Assembly (NCBI RefSeq): GCF_014174255.1
Contig: NZ_JABEQJ010000010.1
Location: forward strand, 1-64,000
Source: Gluconacetobacter sacchari
GTDB lineage: Bacteria; Pseudomonadota; Alphaproteobacteria; Acetobacterales; Acetobacteraceae
DNA: 64,000 nt
Reading direction: 5' to 3'
Position numbers and translations under genes: made by a program
The notes under the pieces: model-generated
Seen by the model: only the letters and a program-made list of their open reading frames with translations
Database searches by the model: none
Told to the model about the DNA's origin: nothing
Part shown: in pieces, positions 8,285 through 18,416 of the stretch
How the letters are laid out: each line of letters opens with the position of its first letter
How positions within the stretch are numbered: position 1 is the first letter of the stretch

Positions 8285-9853
8285 TTGCTCAAGGGTTTTC
8301 TCACCGTCGGCGGCTGGACCATGCTCAGCCGCGTGCTGGGCCTGGTGCGCGACCAGCTTCTGGCGGCCTTCCTGGGGGCCGGCCCGGTCCAGGACGCCTA
8401 TCAGGTCGCCTTCCGCCTGCCCAACATGTTCCGCCAATTGTTCGGCGAGGGCGCGCTCAACACGGCATTCGTGCCGCTCTTCTCCGCCATGCTCACGACC
8501 GAGGGCCCCGAGCAGGCCCGCCGCTTCGCCAGCGAGACCTTCAGCGTCCTGCTGACGTGGCTGACGCTGATCGCGGTGCTGGGCGAACTCTTCATGCCCC
8601 AGGTCGTCGGCGTGATCGCCGCCGGCTTCCCCATGCAGGGCGACCGCTTCCATATCGCGGTCGCGCTCAGCCGCATCACCTTTCCCTACCTGGTCCTGAT
8701 CTGCGCCGCGGCGCTGGTGTCGGGCGTGCTGAACGGCCTGCACCGGTTCGGGGCCGCTGCTGCGGCCTATGTATCCTTCAACGTCGTCGGCATCGCCGCG
8801 ATCCTCCTGCTGGCGCCGCTGACGGGCAATGTCGGCCAGGCCGCCGCCTGGGGCGTCACCGCATCGGGCGTCGTCCAGCTCGGGCTGCTGCTGCTGGCGG
8901 CAAGGCGCGCCGGCTTCCGCCTGATGCTGCTGCCGCCGCGCCTGACGGCGCGCATCCACACCCTGGTCCGGCGCATGGCGATCGGCTGCCTGGGCAGCGG
9001 CATCAGCCAGATCAACCTGCTGGTCGATACCATCATCGCCTCGTACCTGCCGCCGGGCAGCGTATCGTTCATCTATTTCGCCGACCGCATCAACCAGTTG
9101 CCGCTGGGCGTGCTGGGGGCGGCCGCCGGCACCACCCTGCTGCCGGTCCTCAGCCGCCATGTCGCGGCCCAGGACCATGAGGGCGCACATGGCGCGCAAA
9201 ACCGGGCGATCGACTACGCGATGGTCCTGACCCTGCCCGCCGCGTTGGGCATGATCGTCCTGGCCCACCCGATCATCGCCACCCTGTTCCAGCACGGCGC
9301 CTTCACCGAACGCGACGCCATGCTGTCGGCGCAGTCGCTGCGCGCCTTCGCCATCGGCCTGCCGGCCTTCGTGCTGATCAAGGTCCTCGCCCCGGGCTTC
9401 TTCGCCAGGGGCGATACCGCGACGCCGGTGCGGATCGGCCTGTTCACCCTCACCCTCAATTTCATCCTGAACCTGCTGCTGATGCATCCGCTGCGCCATG
9501 CCGGCCCCCCGCTGGCCAGCGCGCTCGCGGCCATCGTCAATGTCGCCACGCTCGCCGTCCTGCTGCGCCGCCGGGGCCTGCTGCGCATCGCCCCCGCCAC
9601 GCTTTCGCGGGTCGCCCGCATGCTGCTCGCGGCCCTGTTCATGGCGGCGACGCTGCTGATGCTGAACCTGACGGCCCTGGGGCCCCTGGCCGTCCGCCAC
9701 GGCCCCCTGCGAATCGTGGCGCTGATGGCGCTGGTCGCGGCCGGCATGCTGGCCTACGGCATCGCGCTGCAAACCCTGGGCGTGATGGAGCTCCGCGCCG
9801 CCGTCACGACGCTGCGCGCCCGCCTGGGCCGGCGGCGCAGCCGTACAGCCTGA
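8285..9853 (+). CDS. murJ: Lipid II flippase MurJ
   Basis: 522 aa polytopic protein (about 14 helices) that moves lipid II across the inner membrane for peptidoglycan synthesis. The N-terminus GFLTVGGWTMLSRVLGLVRD and the motif AFRLPNMFRQLFGEGALNTAF are diagnostic of MurJ/MviN, including the conserved arginines of the central cavity. Translation starts at a TTG (8285), supported by an AGGAGG six bases upstream. It is followed 56 bp later by mutS on the same strand. In related bacteria glnD, murJ and mutS are commonly neighbours, as here. Confidence 0.95.
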   Translation: MLKGFLTVGGWTMLSRVLGLVRDQLLAAFLGAGPVQDAYQVAFRLPNMFRQLFGEGALNTAFVPLFSAMLTTEGPEQARRFASETFSVLLTWLTLIAVLGELFMPQVVGVIAAGFPMQGDRFHIAVALSRITFPYLVLICAAALVSGVLNGLHRFGAAAAAYVSFNVVGIAAILLLAPLTGNVGQAAAWGVTASGVVQLGLLLLAARRAGFRLMLLPPRLTARIHTLVRRMAIGCLGSGISQINLLVDTIIASYLPPGSVSFIYFADRINQLPLGVLGAAAGTTLLPVLSRHVAAQDHEGAHGAQNRAIDYAMVLTLPAALGMIVLAHPIIATLFQHGAFTERDAMLSAQSLRAFAIGLPAFVLIKVLAPGFFARGDTATPVRIGLFTLTLNFILNLLLMHPLRHAGPPLASALAAIVNVATLAVLLRRRGLLRIAPATLSRVARMLLAALFMAATLLMLNLTALGPLAVRHGPLRIVALMALVAAGMLAYGIALQTLGVMELRAAVTTLRARLGRRRSRTA

Positions 9854-9890
9854 GCGGCGACGCATTTCCCGGCTGGCCCACCAGCCCCGG

Positions 9891-9906
9891 GGCCTGTACA
9901 CAGGCC
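9891..9906 (+). promoter_or_regulatory. Palindrome immediately upstream of mutS start
   Basis: GGCCTGT and ACAGGCC are separated by 2 nt and end three bases before the mutS ATG, so the stem would include the ribosome-binding region. A second hairpin, GGCTGG-CCCA-CCAGCC, lies at 9871-9886. Together they may end murJ transcription or restrain mutS translation; the role is not established. Confidence 0.4.
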
Positions 9907-9909
9907 GGC

Positions 9910-12564
9910 ATGACGCTCCCTTCCCCGGACGGCGCCACCCCCGCCATGGCGCAATGGTTTTCCCTGAAAGCCGAACATCCCGAAGCCCTGCTGTTCTTCC
10001 GCATGGGCGATTTCTACGAAATGTTCTTCTCCGACGCCGAAGCGGCGGCCGGGGCGCTGGACATCGCGCTGACGACGCGCGGCACCCATGGCGACATGCC
10101 GATCCCGATGTGCGGCGTGCCGGTGGCGGCCGCCTCGGCCTACCTGGCAAGGCTGATCCGCCGGGGGTTCCGCGTCGCGGTGGCCGAGCAGACCGAGCCG
10201 CCGCGCAAGCCCGGCAAGGGCGTCGCCAAGGGCCCGCTGGCGCGCGCGGTGGTGCGCCTGGTCACCCCCGGCACCCTGACCGAGGACGAACTGCTGGAAG
10301 CCGGCCGCCAGAACCTGCTGGTGGCGGTAGCGGCAGGCGCCGGCCGCGCCCCGTCAACCCGTGGCTGGGGCGTCGCCTGGATCGACATCTCGACCGGCGC
10401 GTTCGAGACCGCATCGGTCCCGCCCGACGGGCTGATGGACCTGCTGGGCCGCCTGGACCCGGCCGAGATCCTGGCCGCCGCCGGGGTGGAGCTGGGCGAT
10501 TTCGATGCCCGTCGCGCGCCGCAGGCCACCGTCCCCGCCGCCGCGACGGCACGCCGCCGGGTAGCCGAAACCTTCCAGGTCGCCAACCTGGACGCCTTCG
10601 GCACCTTTTCCGACGAGGAAGCGGTCGCCGCCGCGATGGCGCTCGATTACGTCCGCCGCAGCCAGGCCGGGCAGATGCCGCGCCTCGCCCACCCCCACGC
10701 CCATGAAAACGGGGGCATCCTGGGCCTCGACCCCGCCACCCGCGCCAGCCTCGACCTGCTGCGCACCCGCGACGGCAGCACCGAGCATACGCTGCTGGCC
10801 AGCGTCGGCCGCACCGTCACCGCGCCGGGCAGCCGCCTGCTGGCGGAATGGATCGCCGCCCCGCTGACCCGCTGCGCCCCGATCGCCGCCCGCCAGGACG
10901 GATGGTCGTGGCTGATCGACGAGGGCGGCGTCCGCGCGGCCCTGCGCCAGGGGCTGCGCGGCACGCCCGACATCGCCCGCGCCCTGGCCCGCCTGTCGCT
11001 GGGCCGTGGCCTGCCGCGCGACGCGGCGGCGGTGCGCGACGGCCTGTCCATCGCCCGGCGCATCGCCGCCGCCCTGGCCGATGGCCGCGCGGCGCCACCC
11101 GCCCCGATCGCGGACGCGATGCGCCACCTGGGCGGCGGCACGGCGCTGGAAGAGCGGCTGAAGCACGCCCTGGCCGATTCCCTGCCCGCACGGGTCGAGG
11201 ATGGCGGCGTGATCGCGGCGGGCTTCGATCCCGAACTGGATGCCGAACGCGGGCTGCGCGACGACAGCCGGCGCATCATCGCCGGATTGCAGAACGACTA
11301 CGCGCAGCAATTCGGCGTCGCCAGCCTCAAGGTCCGCCATCACGCGCAGCTCGGCTACGTCATCGAAATCCCCACCGCCGCGGCGGCCCGGGTGCGCGAC
11401 CGCACCGACCTGATCCTGCGCCAGGGCACCGCCAGCGCCGCGCGCTTCGCGACCGACGAACTGATCACCCTGGACCGCCGCATCGCCGAGGCCGGCGAAC
11501 GCGCCGGCACGCGTGAGCGCGCCATCTTCGCCACTCTGGTGCGCGACATCCTGGCCGAGCCGGCGGTCCCCGCCATCGCCCAGGCACTGGCGGTGCTGGA
11601 CGTACTGCAATCCTGCGCCGACCTCGCGGCCGGCGGCCTGTGGTGCCGGCCGGACATCACCGACGACGCCGCCTTCGCTCTCACGGCCTGCCGCCACCCG
11701 GTGGTCGAGGCCGCGCTGCCACGCAGCGAGCGCTTCACCCCCAACGATTGCGTGCTGGACCCGGCCCAGCGCGTCATGCTGCTGACCGGGCCGAACATGG
11801 CCGGCAAATCGACCTTCCTGCGCCAGAACGCGCTGGCCGTGATCCTGGCGCAGGCCGGCCTGCCGGTTCCGGCCAAGGCCGCGCGGATCGGCATCGTCGA
11901 CCGCCTGTTCTCGCGCGTCGGCGCGTCGGACGACCTGGCGCGCGGCCGCTCGACCTTCATGGTCGAAATGACCGAGACGGCGGCGATCCTCAACCTGGCC
12001 GGCCCGCGCTCGCTGGTGGTGGTGGACGAAATCGGCCGCGGCACCGCGACGCTGGACGGCCTGGCCATCGCCTGGGCGGTGCTGGAAGCCATGCATTCCA
12101 CGTTGCGGTGCCGCTCGATTTTCGCAACCCATTTCCATGAGCTGGCCGAACTGGCCGAGAGTCTCCCCCGCCTGTCCCCCCACACCATGAGCGTGCGCGA
12201 ATGGAAGGGCCAGGTGGTGTTCCAGCACGAGGTCGTGCCGGGGGCGGCCCGCCGAAGCTGGGGGGTGCATGTCGCCCGGCTGGCGGGGGTGCCGGAGCCC
12301 GTCGTCCGCCGTGCGGCGCGGCTCCTGACCGGCCTGGAAAAGGAACGCGCGGTCGGCGCCCGCCCCCTCCCGCTCTTCGCTCCCGCCGACCCGCCGGCGC
12401 GGCCCGAAGCCGCCGATACCGCCGGGCCCGAGATCCCCGAAGCGGTGCGCCAGATGCTCGACCAGCTCGATCCGGACGCCTTGACGCCACGCGGCGCGCT
12501 GGACATGGTCTACGCGCTCAAGAAACTGATGCTTGAAGAATCGCGACATCTGGACCACGGATAG
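9910..12564 (+). CDS. mutS: DNA mismatch repair protein MutS
   Basis: 884 aa, full length for the family. The N-terminal mismatch-reading motif appears as DFYEMF (about 34-39; Phe and Glu contact the mispair). The core and lever domains follow, then the ATPase with Walker A GPNMAGKST (near 627), Walker B LVVVDEIGRG (near 704) and the switch ATHFHEL. MutS recognises mispairs and recruits MutL. It sits between murJ and glnD; the next frame opens before its stop, but the likely glnD start lies 58 bp beyond it. Confidence 0.97.
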   Translation: MTLPSPDGATPAMAQWFSLKAEHPEALLFFRMGDFYEMFFSDAEAAAGALDIALTTRGTHGDMPIPMCGVPVAAASAYLARLIRRGFRVAVAEQTEPPRKPGKGVAKGPLARAVVRLVTPGTLTEDELLEAGRQNLLVAVAAGAGRAPSTRGWGVAWIDISTGAFETASVPPDGLMDLLGRLDPAEILAAAGVELGDFDARRAPQATVPAAATARRRVAETFQVANLDAFGTFSDEEAVAAAMALDYVRRSQAGQMPRLAHPHAHENGGILGLDPATRASLDLLRTRDGSTEHTLLASVGRTVTAPGSRLLAEWIAAPLTRCAPIAARQDGWSWLIDEGGVRAALRQGLRGTPDIARALARLSLGRGLPRDAAAVRDGLSIARRIAAALADGRAAPPAPIADAMRHLGGGTALEERLKHALADSLPARVEDGGVIAAGFDPELDAERGLRDDSRRIIAGLQNDYAQQFGVASLKVRHHAQLGYVIEIPTAAAARVRDRTDLILRQGTASAARFATDELITLDRRIAEAGERAGTRERAIFATLVRDILAEPAVPAIAQALAVLDVLQSCADLAAGGLWCRPDITDDAAFALTACRHPVVEAALPRSERFTPNDCVLDPAQRVMLLTGPNMAGKSTFLRQNALAVILAQAGLPVPAKAARIGIVDRLFSRVGASDDLARGRSTFMVEMTETAAILNLAGPRSLVVVDEIGRGTATLDGLAIAWAVLEAMHSTLRCRSIFATHFHELAELAESLPRLSPHTMSVREWKGQVVFQHEVVPGAARRSWGVHVARLAGVPEPVVRRAARLLTGLEKERAVGARPLPLFAPADPPARPEAADTAGPEIPEAVRQMLDQLDPDALTPRGALDMVYALKKLMLEESRHLDHG

Positions 12565-12622
12565 TCTGTGTGGCCGGGCGCCTGTCCGGCCGTCAGCATT
12601 TTCAGGAACCGATCACGCCGCG

Positions 12623-15529
12623 ATGCCGACTCCGTCTTCCCCTTCCCTGTCCGTCAGGGACCTGACCCAATGCCTCGCGGCCTCTCTCCTGTCACCGGAA
12701 ACGGGCGATGCCGTCCCGCGTGAGGTGGCGATCGGCCTGTTCCGCCGGCATCTCGCCCGCTTCCAGGCCACGGTCCGCGAGGAATTCGAGGCCCATCGCC
12801 TGCATGGCGCCTCCGCCGCCAAGCAACTGGCGCGATATACCGACGGCATGATCCGCACCCTGGTCGATTTCACGGTCGCGCACGCGCTGGATCCGGCGCG
12901 CGAACCCGGGGCGCCCGAATCCGGGCCGCCGGCGCTCGCGGTGGCCGCGACGGGCGGCTACGGACGCGGCATGCTGGCCCCCTTCAGCGATATCGACCTG
13001 CTGTTCCTCACGCCCGACGAGCCCTCGGCCGATGTCGGCCGCGTCGTCGAATATATCCTGTATTTCCTGTGGGACCTGGGGCTGAAGGTCGGCCACGCCA
13101 CCCGCTCGATCCCCCAATGCATCGCCGAGGCCGAAGCCGACACCACCGTCCGCACCACCCTGCTGGATGCCCGGCTGCTGGCGGGTGACGACGCGCTGTT
13201 CGCGATGTTCGAGGCCCGCTACATCGTCGCGTGCGTCGAGGCCGGGGCCGCGCGCTTCATCACCGACAAGCGCAAGGAACGCACGGCCCGCCACCACCGG
13301 TTCGGCGACAGCCCCTACCTGGTGGAACCGAACGTCAAGGAAGGGCGCGGCGGCCTGCGCGACCTGCAAACGCTGTACTGGATGTGCCGCTACACTTTCG
13401 GCACCCGCCACGTCTCCGACCTGCTGGCCCCCGGCTTCAGCAGCCTGGGCCTGCTGACCGAGCAGGAAGCCAAGCGCGCCCGCCGCTCGTGGAACTTCCT
13501 GTGGAGCGTGCGGCTGCACCTGCACTACATCTCGGGCCGCGCCGAGGAACGGCTGACCTTCGACGTCCAGCCGGTGGTCGGCGCGCGCATGGGCTATACC
13601 CGCCACGGCCGCCAGGTCGGGGTGGAGCGCTTCATGCGCCATTATTTCCTGACGGTGCGCGAGGTCATGCGCCTGACCCACGTGCTGGAACCGGCGGTGA
13701 TGCGCCAGGCGCTGGGCCCGACCGCCAACGCCCCCCAGGCCGACGCCGCGATGCGCGACGCGGGCTTCACGGTTCTGGACGGCCAGATCCTGCCCGAACG
13801 CGGCACCTCGTTCGATGACGAGCCGATCCAGATGATGCGGCTGCTGGAATGGGCGCGCACGCGCAAGCTGCCGATCCACCCGCTGGCCATGCACAAGCTG
13901 ATCCGGTGGGAGCGCCGGGCCGCCAGCCTGCGCGGCAATCCCGAGGCGGCGCGGATCTTCCTCGACCTGCTGTGCGGCGCCCCGCCGGAACGCGCCCCCC
14001 GCCTCTCCGCCGCCGAAACCGCGCCGCGCGACGAGGTTCCCAGCTTCCACGCCACCGCCGAGGACCGCCGCCAGGGCAACGCCTACTGGCTGCACATCAT
14101 GAACGAAACCGGGATCATGGGGCGCCTGCTGCCCGACTGGTCGCGCATCGTCGGCCAGATGCAGTTCGACACCTATCACGTCTTCACGGTCGACGAGCAC
14201 ACGATCGAGGCCATCCGCATCTTCGGCCGGATCGAACATGGCGCGATGGCCGACGAAATCCCGCTGGCCTACGACCTGGCGCGCAATCTCCAGTCCCGCC
14301 GCGCGCTGTACATGGCCATCCTGCTGCACGACATCGCCAAGGGGCGCGGCGGCGACCATTCCGAACTCGGGTCCGAGATCGCGCTCGAGGTCTGCCCCGA
14401 AATGGGCCTGACCGGCGAGGAGACCGAGACCGTCTCATGGCTGGTGCTGCACCACCTGCTGCTCAGCCAGACCGCCTTCCAACGCGATATCGACGACCCC
14501 AAGACCATCCTGGACCTGGCCGACACCATCCAGTCGCCCGAGCGGCTGCGCCTGCTGCTGCTGCTGACGATCGTGGACATGCGCGCCGTCAGCCCGCGCG
14601 TATGGAACGCCTGGAAGGCCACCCTGCTGCACGAACTCTACATGCGCGTGGCCGAGGTGCTGGAAGGCGGCCTGGCCACCACCGAGCGCGACGTGCGCGT
14701 GGCCCGCGCCAAGGAAGCGGTGGCCGAAATCCTGGACGAGGACGACTTCACCCAGGAGGACACGGAGCATTTCCTCGGCCTGGGCTATGGCAGCTACTGG
14801 CTGTCCTTCGACCAGGACACCCACGCCCGCCACGCGCTGCTGGTCCGCGAATCCGAACGGCGCGAGTCTCCGCTGACGGTCGAAACCCAGCCCCTGCCCA
14901 CCCGCGGCGTGACCGAGGTCACGATCTACACCGCCGACCATCCCGGCCTGTTCTCGCGCATCGCCGGCGCGCTGGCCATCGCGGGGGCCTCGATCGTGGA
15001 TGCGCGCATCCACACGTTGATCAACGGCATGGCGCTGGACACGTTCTGGATCCAGGACGCCGGCGGCGAGGCGTTCGAGGAACCGCACCAGCTCGCCCGC
15101 CTCTCCACCCTGGTCGAGCAGACCCTGTCCGGGCGGGTGGATATCACGCGCGAAATCGCCGGCATGGGCCGCATGCGCTACGGGCGGCGCATGCGCGCGA
15201 TCCACGTGCCCCCCCGGGTCGTGATCGATAACCGCGCCTCCAACAGCTACACGGTCATCGAGATCAACGGCCGCGACCGGCCCGGCCTGCTGCATGACGT
15301 GACGCAGGCGATCAGCGACCATAAATTGCAGATCGCCTCGGCCCACATCACCACCTACGGCGTGCGCGCGGTCGACGTCTTCTACGTCAAGGATCTGTTC
15401 GGCCTGAAGATCACCGACGAACGCCGCCTGACCGAAATCCGCGAGGCCCTGATCGTGGGCCTGCGCCAGGCCGAGGAAGCCGCGACCAGCGACGCCGACG
15501 CGCCCCCCATCGAAACCCTGTCGATCTGA
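12623..15529 (+). CDS. glnD: Bifunctional uridylyltransferase/uridylyl-removing enzyme GlnD
   Basis: 968 aa sensor that adds or removes UMP on PII proteins in response to glutamine. The nucleotidyltransferase motif GGYGRGMLAPFSDIDLLF begins near residue 111. The HD hydrolase motif LLHDIAKGRGGDHSE is near 568. Two ACT domains sit at about 765-845 (VTIYTADHPGLFSRIAGAL) and 876 to the end (EINGRDRPGLLHDVTQAI) and bind glutamine. The start MPTPSSPSL (12623) has an AGGAA upstream; an earlier TTG inside mutS would add a non-homologous leader. The PII targets (GlnB/GlnK) are not in the window. Confidence 0.95.
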   Translation: MPTPSSPSLSVRDLTQCLAASLLSPETGDAVPREVAIGLFRRHLARFQATVREEFEAHRLHGASAAKQLARYTDGMIRTLVDFTVAHALDPAREPGAPESGPPALAVAATGGYGRGMLAPFSDIDLLFLTPDEPSADVGRVVEYILYFLWDLGLKVGHATRSIPQCIAEAEADTTVRTTLLDARLLAGDDALFAMFEARYIVACVEAGAARFITDKRKERTARHHRFGDSPYLVEPNVKEGRGGLRDLQTLYWMCRYTFGTRHVSDLLAPGFSSLGLLTEQEAKRARRSWNFLWSVRLHLHYISGRAEERLTFDVQPVVGARMGYTRHGRQVGVERFMRHYFLTVREVMRLTHVLEPAVMRQALGPTANAPQADAAMRDAGFTVLDGQILPERGTSFDDEPIQMMRLLEWARTRKLPIHPLAMHKLIRWERRAASLRGNPEAARIFLDLLCGAPPERAPRLSAAETAPRDEVPSFHATAEDRRQGNAYWLHIMNETGIMGRLLPDWSRIVGQMQFDTYHVFTVDEHTIEAIRIFGRIEHGAMADEIPLAYDLARNLQSRRALYMAILLHDIAKGRGGDHSELGSEIALEVCPEMGLTGEETETVSWLVLHHLLLSQTAFQRDIDDPKTILDLADTIQSPERLRLLLLLTIVDMRAVSPRVWNAWKATLLHELYMRVAEVLEGGLATTERDVRVARAKEAVAEILDEDDFTQEDTEHFLGLGYGSYWLSFDQDTHARHALLVRESERRESPLTVETQPLPTRGVTEVTIYTADHPGLFSRIAGALAIAGASIVDARIHTLINGMALDTFWIQDAGGEAFEEPHQLARLSTLVEQTLSGRVDITREIAGMGRMRYGRRMRAIHVPPRVVIDNRASNSYTVIEINGRDRPGLLHDVTQAISDHKLQIASAHITTYGVRAVDVFYVKDLFGLKITDERRLTEIREALIVGLRQAEEAATSDADAPPIETLSI

Positions 15530-15626
15530 CGGGCCGATCACGCCTCCGCGATCCCGCTCTGGATATTCGGACCGCCCACCCAACATGGAAGGCTTCTGTG
15601 TTGAAGGCGCCCAGGAGAATGGCCCG

Positions 15627-16997
15627 ATGAGCATGTATCGCACGATCAACCCCGCCACCGGCAAGACCGAGAAAACCTTCGATCTGCACAGCGACCAGGA
15701 GATCGGGCGCAAGCTGGAAACCGCGCACACGCTCTGGAGGGACGACTGGCGCCACCGCCCCTTCGCCGAGCGCCGCGCCATCGTCGCCAGGGCCGCCGAC
15801 ATCCTGCGCCGCGACAGGGAAAAACACGCGCGCCTGATTTCCATCGAAATGGGCAAGATACTGCCCGAAGCGATCGGAGAAATCGAACTCTCGGCCGATA
15901 TCCTCGCCTATTACGCCGAAAAGGCCGAGCAATTCCTCGCCCCGATGGAACTGGAGGTCAAAAGCGGCCGCGCCACGGTCCTCAGCCAGTCGCTCGGCGT
16001 GATCTATTGCGTCGAACCCTGGAACTTCCCCTATTACCAGCTCGCGCGCGTCGCCGCCCCCAACCTGATGGCGGGCAATGTGGTGATGGTGAAGCACGCG
16101 CCCGGCGTGCCGCAATGCGCCGAGGCGTTCGAGTCCCTGTTCCGCGAGGCCGGCGCCCCGGCCGGCGCCTACACCAACCTGTTCATCACCAACGACCAGT
16201 CCGAATCCCTGATCGCCCGGCCGGAAATCCGTGGCGTCGCCCTCACGGGCAGCGAGCGCGCCGGCAGCGCGGTGGCGGCCCAGGCCGGCCGCGCGCTCAA
16301 GAAAAGCACGATGGAACTGGGCGGCGCCGACGCCTTCATCGTGCTCGACGATGCCGATCTGGACCAGGTGATCCCCAACGCCGTCGCGGGGCGGATGTGG
16401 AACAACGGCCAGGTCTGCACCGCCGCCAAGCGCATGATCGTCCATGACTCGCTGGTCGAGGATTTCACGATCCGCCTGCAAAAGGCGATCGGCGAATTCC
16501 GCTATGGCGATCCGCTGGAACAGGGCGTGACCCACGGCCCGATGAGCAGCGAGGACGCGATGACCCGCGCGATCTCGCAGGTCGACAAGGCGGTGAAGCA
16601 CGGGGCGACCCTGGTGACCGGCGGCACGCGGCTCGAACGCGACGGCTTCTTCATGCAGGCCGCGATCCTGACAGGCGTGACGAAGGACAATCCGGCCTTC
16701 TACGAAGAGATCTTCGGCCCCGTCGCCACCATCTATCCGGTCGGGAGCGAAGAGGAAGCCATCGCCCTGGCCAATGACTCGCCCTACGGGCTCGGCGGCT
16801 CGGTCCACACCGGCAACGTCGCGCGCGGCCGCAAGGTCGCCGAGAAGATCGAAACCGGCATGGTCTTCATCAACGAGGTCACGGGCACCGCGCCCGACCT
16901 GCCCTTCGGCGGCGTCCGCAATTCCGGCTATGGCCGCGAACTGTCGGAATTCGGCATCACCGAATTCGTCAATCACAAGCTGATCCACACTCCCTGA
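15627..16997 (+). CDS. NAD(P)-dependent aldehyde dehydrogenase, succinate-semialdehyde type
   Basis: 456 aa ALDH-superfamily enzyme. The general-base Glu is in ELGGADAFIVLDDAD (near 230) and the catalytic Cys in NNGQVCTAAKRM (near 262). EIFGPVATIYPV and the C-terminal PFGGVRNSGYGREL are also typical. The compact length and N-terminus INPATGKTEKTFDLHSD match succinate-semialdehyde dehydrogenases (GabD/Sad-like), though other aldehydes are possible. Start 15627 has AGGAG at proper distance. A hairpin follows the gene. Confidence 0.88.
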   Translation: MSMYRTINPATGKTEKTFDLHSDQEIGRKLETAHTLWRDDWRHRPFAERRAIVARAADILRRDREKHARLISIEMGKILPEAIGEIELSADILAYYAEKAEQFLAPMELEVKSGRATVLSQSLGVIYCVEPWNFPYYQLARVAAPNLMAGNVVMVKHAPGVPQCAEAFESLFREAGAPAGAYTNLFITNDQSESLIARPEIRGVALTGSERAGSAVAAQAGRALKKSTMELGGADAFIVLDDADLDQVIPNAVAGRMWNNGQVCTAAKRMIVHDSLVEDFTIRLQKAIGEFRYGDPLEQGVTHGPMSSEDAMTRAISQVDKAVKHGATLVTGGTRLERDGFFMQAAILTGVTKDNPAFYEEIFGPVATIYPVGSEEEAIALANDSPYGLGGSVHTGNVARGRKVAEKIETGMVFINEVTGTAPDLPFGGVRNSGYGRELSEFGITEFVNHKLIHTP

Positions 16998-17007
16998 CGC
17001 CCGCCTG

Positions 17008-17036
17008 CCCCGGCCCGATCCACGCATCGGTCGGGG
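17008..17036 (+). terminator. Candidate hairpin terminator after the aldehyde dehydrogenase
   Basis: A GC-rich imperfect stem CCCCGGCCCGAT / ATCGGTCGGGG with a six-base loop lies 11 bp after the stop. There is no T-run, so activity as an intrinsic terminator is uncertain. Confidence 0.4.
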
Positions 17037-17126
17037 CCCCGCCTCACCGAACCGTTTCCAGGTCATTCCGAAACCGGCATCATGGCGCCAGCCCGGCCGG
17101 GCGGAACGGAACGGAGAGACGCACCG

Positions 17127-18404
17127 ATGGGACGAAACGCGGGCCACGCCAGGGCGGCCGTTCTGATCGGCGCCGCCTGCGCGGGCAATTTTCTCGAATT
17201 CTACAATTTCCTGGCCTACGCGTTCTTCGCGCCCATGATCGGCCGCGCGTTCTTCCCCAGCGGCGGCGGCAACCTGGCGAACCTGCTCTACGCGCTGATG
17301 ACGTTCGCCGTCGGGTTCGTCATGCGCCCGCTGGGCGCCCTCCTCGTCGGGCGCTTCGCCCGCGCCCACGGGCAGCACGCGGCCCTGATGCTGACCTTCG
17401 GCATGATGGCGGCCGGCTCGTTCCTGATCGCCGCGACCCCGCCCGCGTCCACCATCGGCGTCCTCGCCCCCACCCTCATCATCTGCGCCCGGCTTCTCCA
17501 GGGCTTTTCCGACGGCGGCGAGGTCGGTCCGGCAACCGAACTGCTCTACACCGCCGCTCCCGGCGGCCTCGGCGGCGTCTTCGGCGCGTTGCAATACATG
17601 ACGCAACTGCTCGGCAGCCTGCTCGCCGTGCTGCTGGGCCTCGTCCTGTCGCTCTGCCTGTCGCACGACGCGCTCTTCTCCTGGGGCTGGCGGCTGCCCT
17701 TCGCCTTCGGTCTCGTCATCATTCCGGCGGGCATGGTCCTCCGTCGCCTCGCCGCCGGCCACGCCATCCCGCCCCATCACCCCGCGCCGCCCCCCACGCC
17801 CGAGGAACGGCGCGCGGCCGGCGCGGTCATCCTGTTCGTGTTTCTCGGCATCGTCAGCGCGACCATTGCCACCTATCTCCGCACCTTCGGCGTCAGCTAC
17901 GCGGTCTCGGTGCTGCGCCTCTCCCCGGCCATCGGCATGACCGCCATGACGGCCGGCCTGGCCGCCGGCGCGCTGAGCGTCCTCGCAAGCATGGTCTTCC
18001 TCGCCCGCCGTCCCGACGCCCCCGGCGCGGTAACCGGGGTCTCGGTCCTGATCGGCCTCCTGTCGCCCTGGCTCTATTATCGCGCCATCCACCATCCCGG
18101 CCTGGGCAGCCAACTGGCGCTGAATGTCGGCATGTTCGCGCTTTCGGGCTTCGTCATCAGTTGCATGTGGAAACTCTTTCTGGACGCCCTGCCGGCGCAC
18201 AGCCGCTCGTTCCTGTTCGGCGTCCTCTACGCCACCGCCGTATCGGTGTTCGGTGGCCTGACCCAGCCCACCGTCACCTGGCTGATCGCCGTCACCGGCA
18301 ATCCGCTGGTCCCGGGCTGGATGATGGCGGCCACGGCGGCCCTGGGCCTGTTCAGCTACCTGCGCCTCCGCACCGCCACCACAACCGGGGCACGAAGCGC
18401 GTGA
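17127..18404 (+). CDS. MFS transporter, metabolite:H+ symporter (MHS) type
   Basis: 425 aa with 12 predicted helices. NFLEFYNFLAYAFFAPMIG and the downstream RPLGALLVGRFARAHG loop are the MHS-family signature, and ARLLQGFSDGGEVGPATELL is the helix-4 motif seen in ProP/citrate-type symporters. The likely substrate is an organic acid or betaine-like solute, but it cannot be fixed from sequence. The start MGRNAGH (17127) has a GGAGAG upstream; a longer frame begins at 17082. It converges on the TPR gene with only 12 bp between stops. Confidence 0.88.
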   Translation: MGRNAGHARAAVLIGAACAGNFLEFYNFLAYAFFAPMIGRAFFPSGGGNLANLLYALMTFAVGFVMRPLGALLVGRFARAHGQHAALMLTFGMMAAGSFLIAATPPASTIGVLAPTLIICARLLQGFSDGGEVGPATELLYTAAPGGLGGVFGALQYMTQLLGSLLAVLLGLVLSLCLSHDALFSWGWRLPFAFGLVIIPAGMVLRRLAAGHAIPPHHPAPPPTPEERRAAGAVILFVFLGIVSATIATYLRTFGVSYAVSVLRLSPAIGMTAMTAGLAAGALSVLASMVFLARRPDAPGAVTGVSVLIGLLSPWLYYRAIHHPGLGSQLALNVGMFALSGFVISCMWKLFLDALPAHSRSFLFGVLYATAVSVFGGLTQPTVTWLIAVTGNPLVPGWMMAATAALGLFSYLRLRTATTTGARSA

Positions 18405-18416
18405 TACATTTAGCCC

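Noticed and set aside
8255-10150. Long minus-strand open frame opposite murJ and mutS
   Set aside because: Mirror of high-GC genes on the plus strand, low-complexity Arg/Gln/His composition, no family motifs.
15411-18200. 929-aa minus-strand frame across glnD end, aldehyde dehydrogenase and MHS transporter
   Set aside because: Opposite frame of genes with clear family motifs; repetitive composition.
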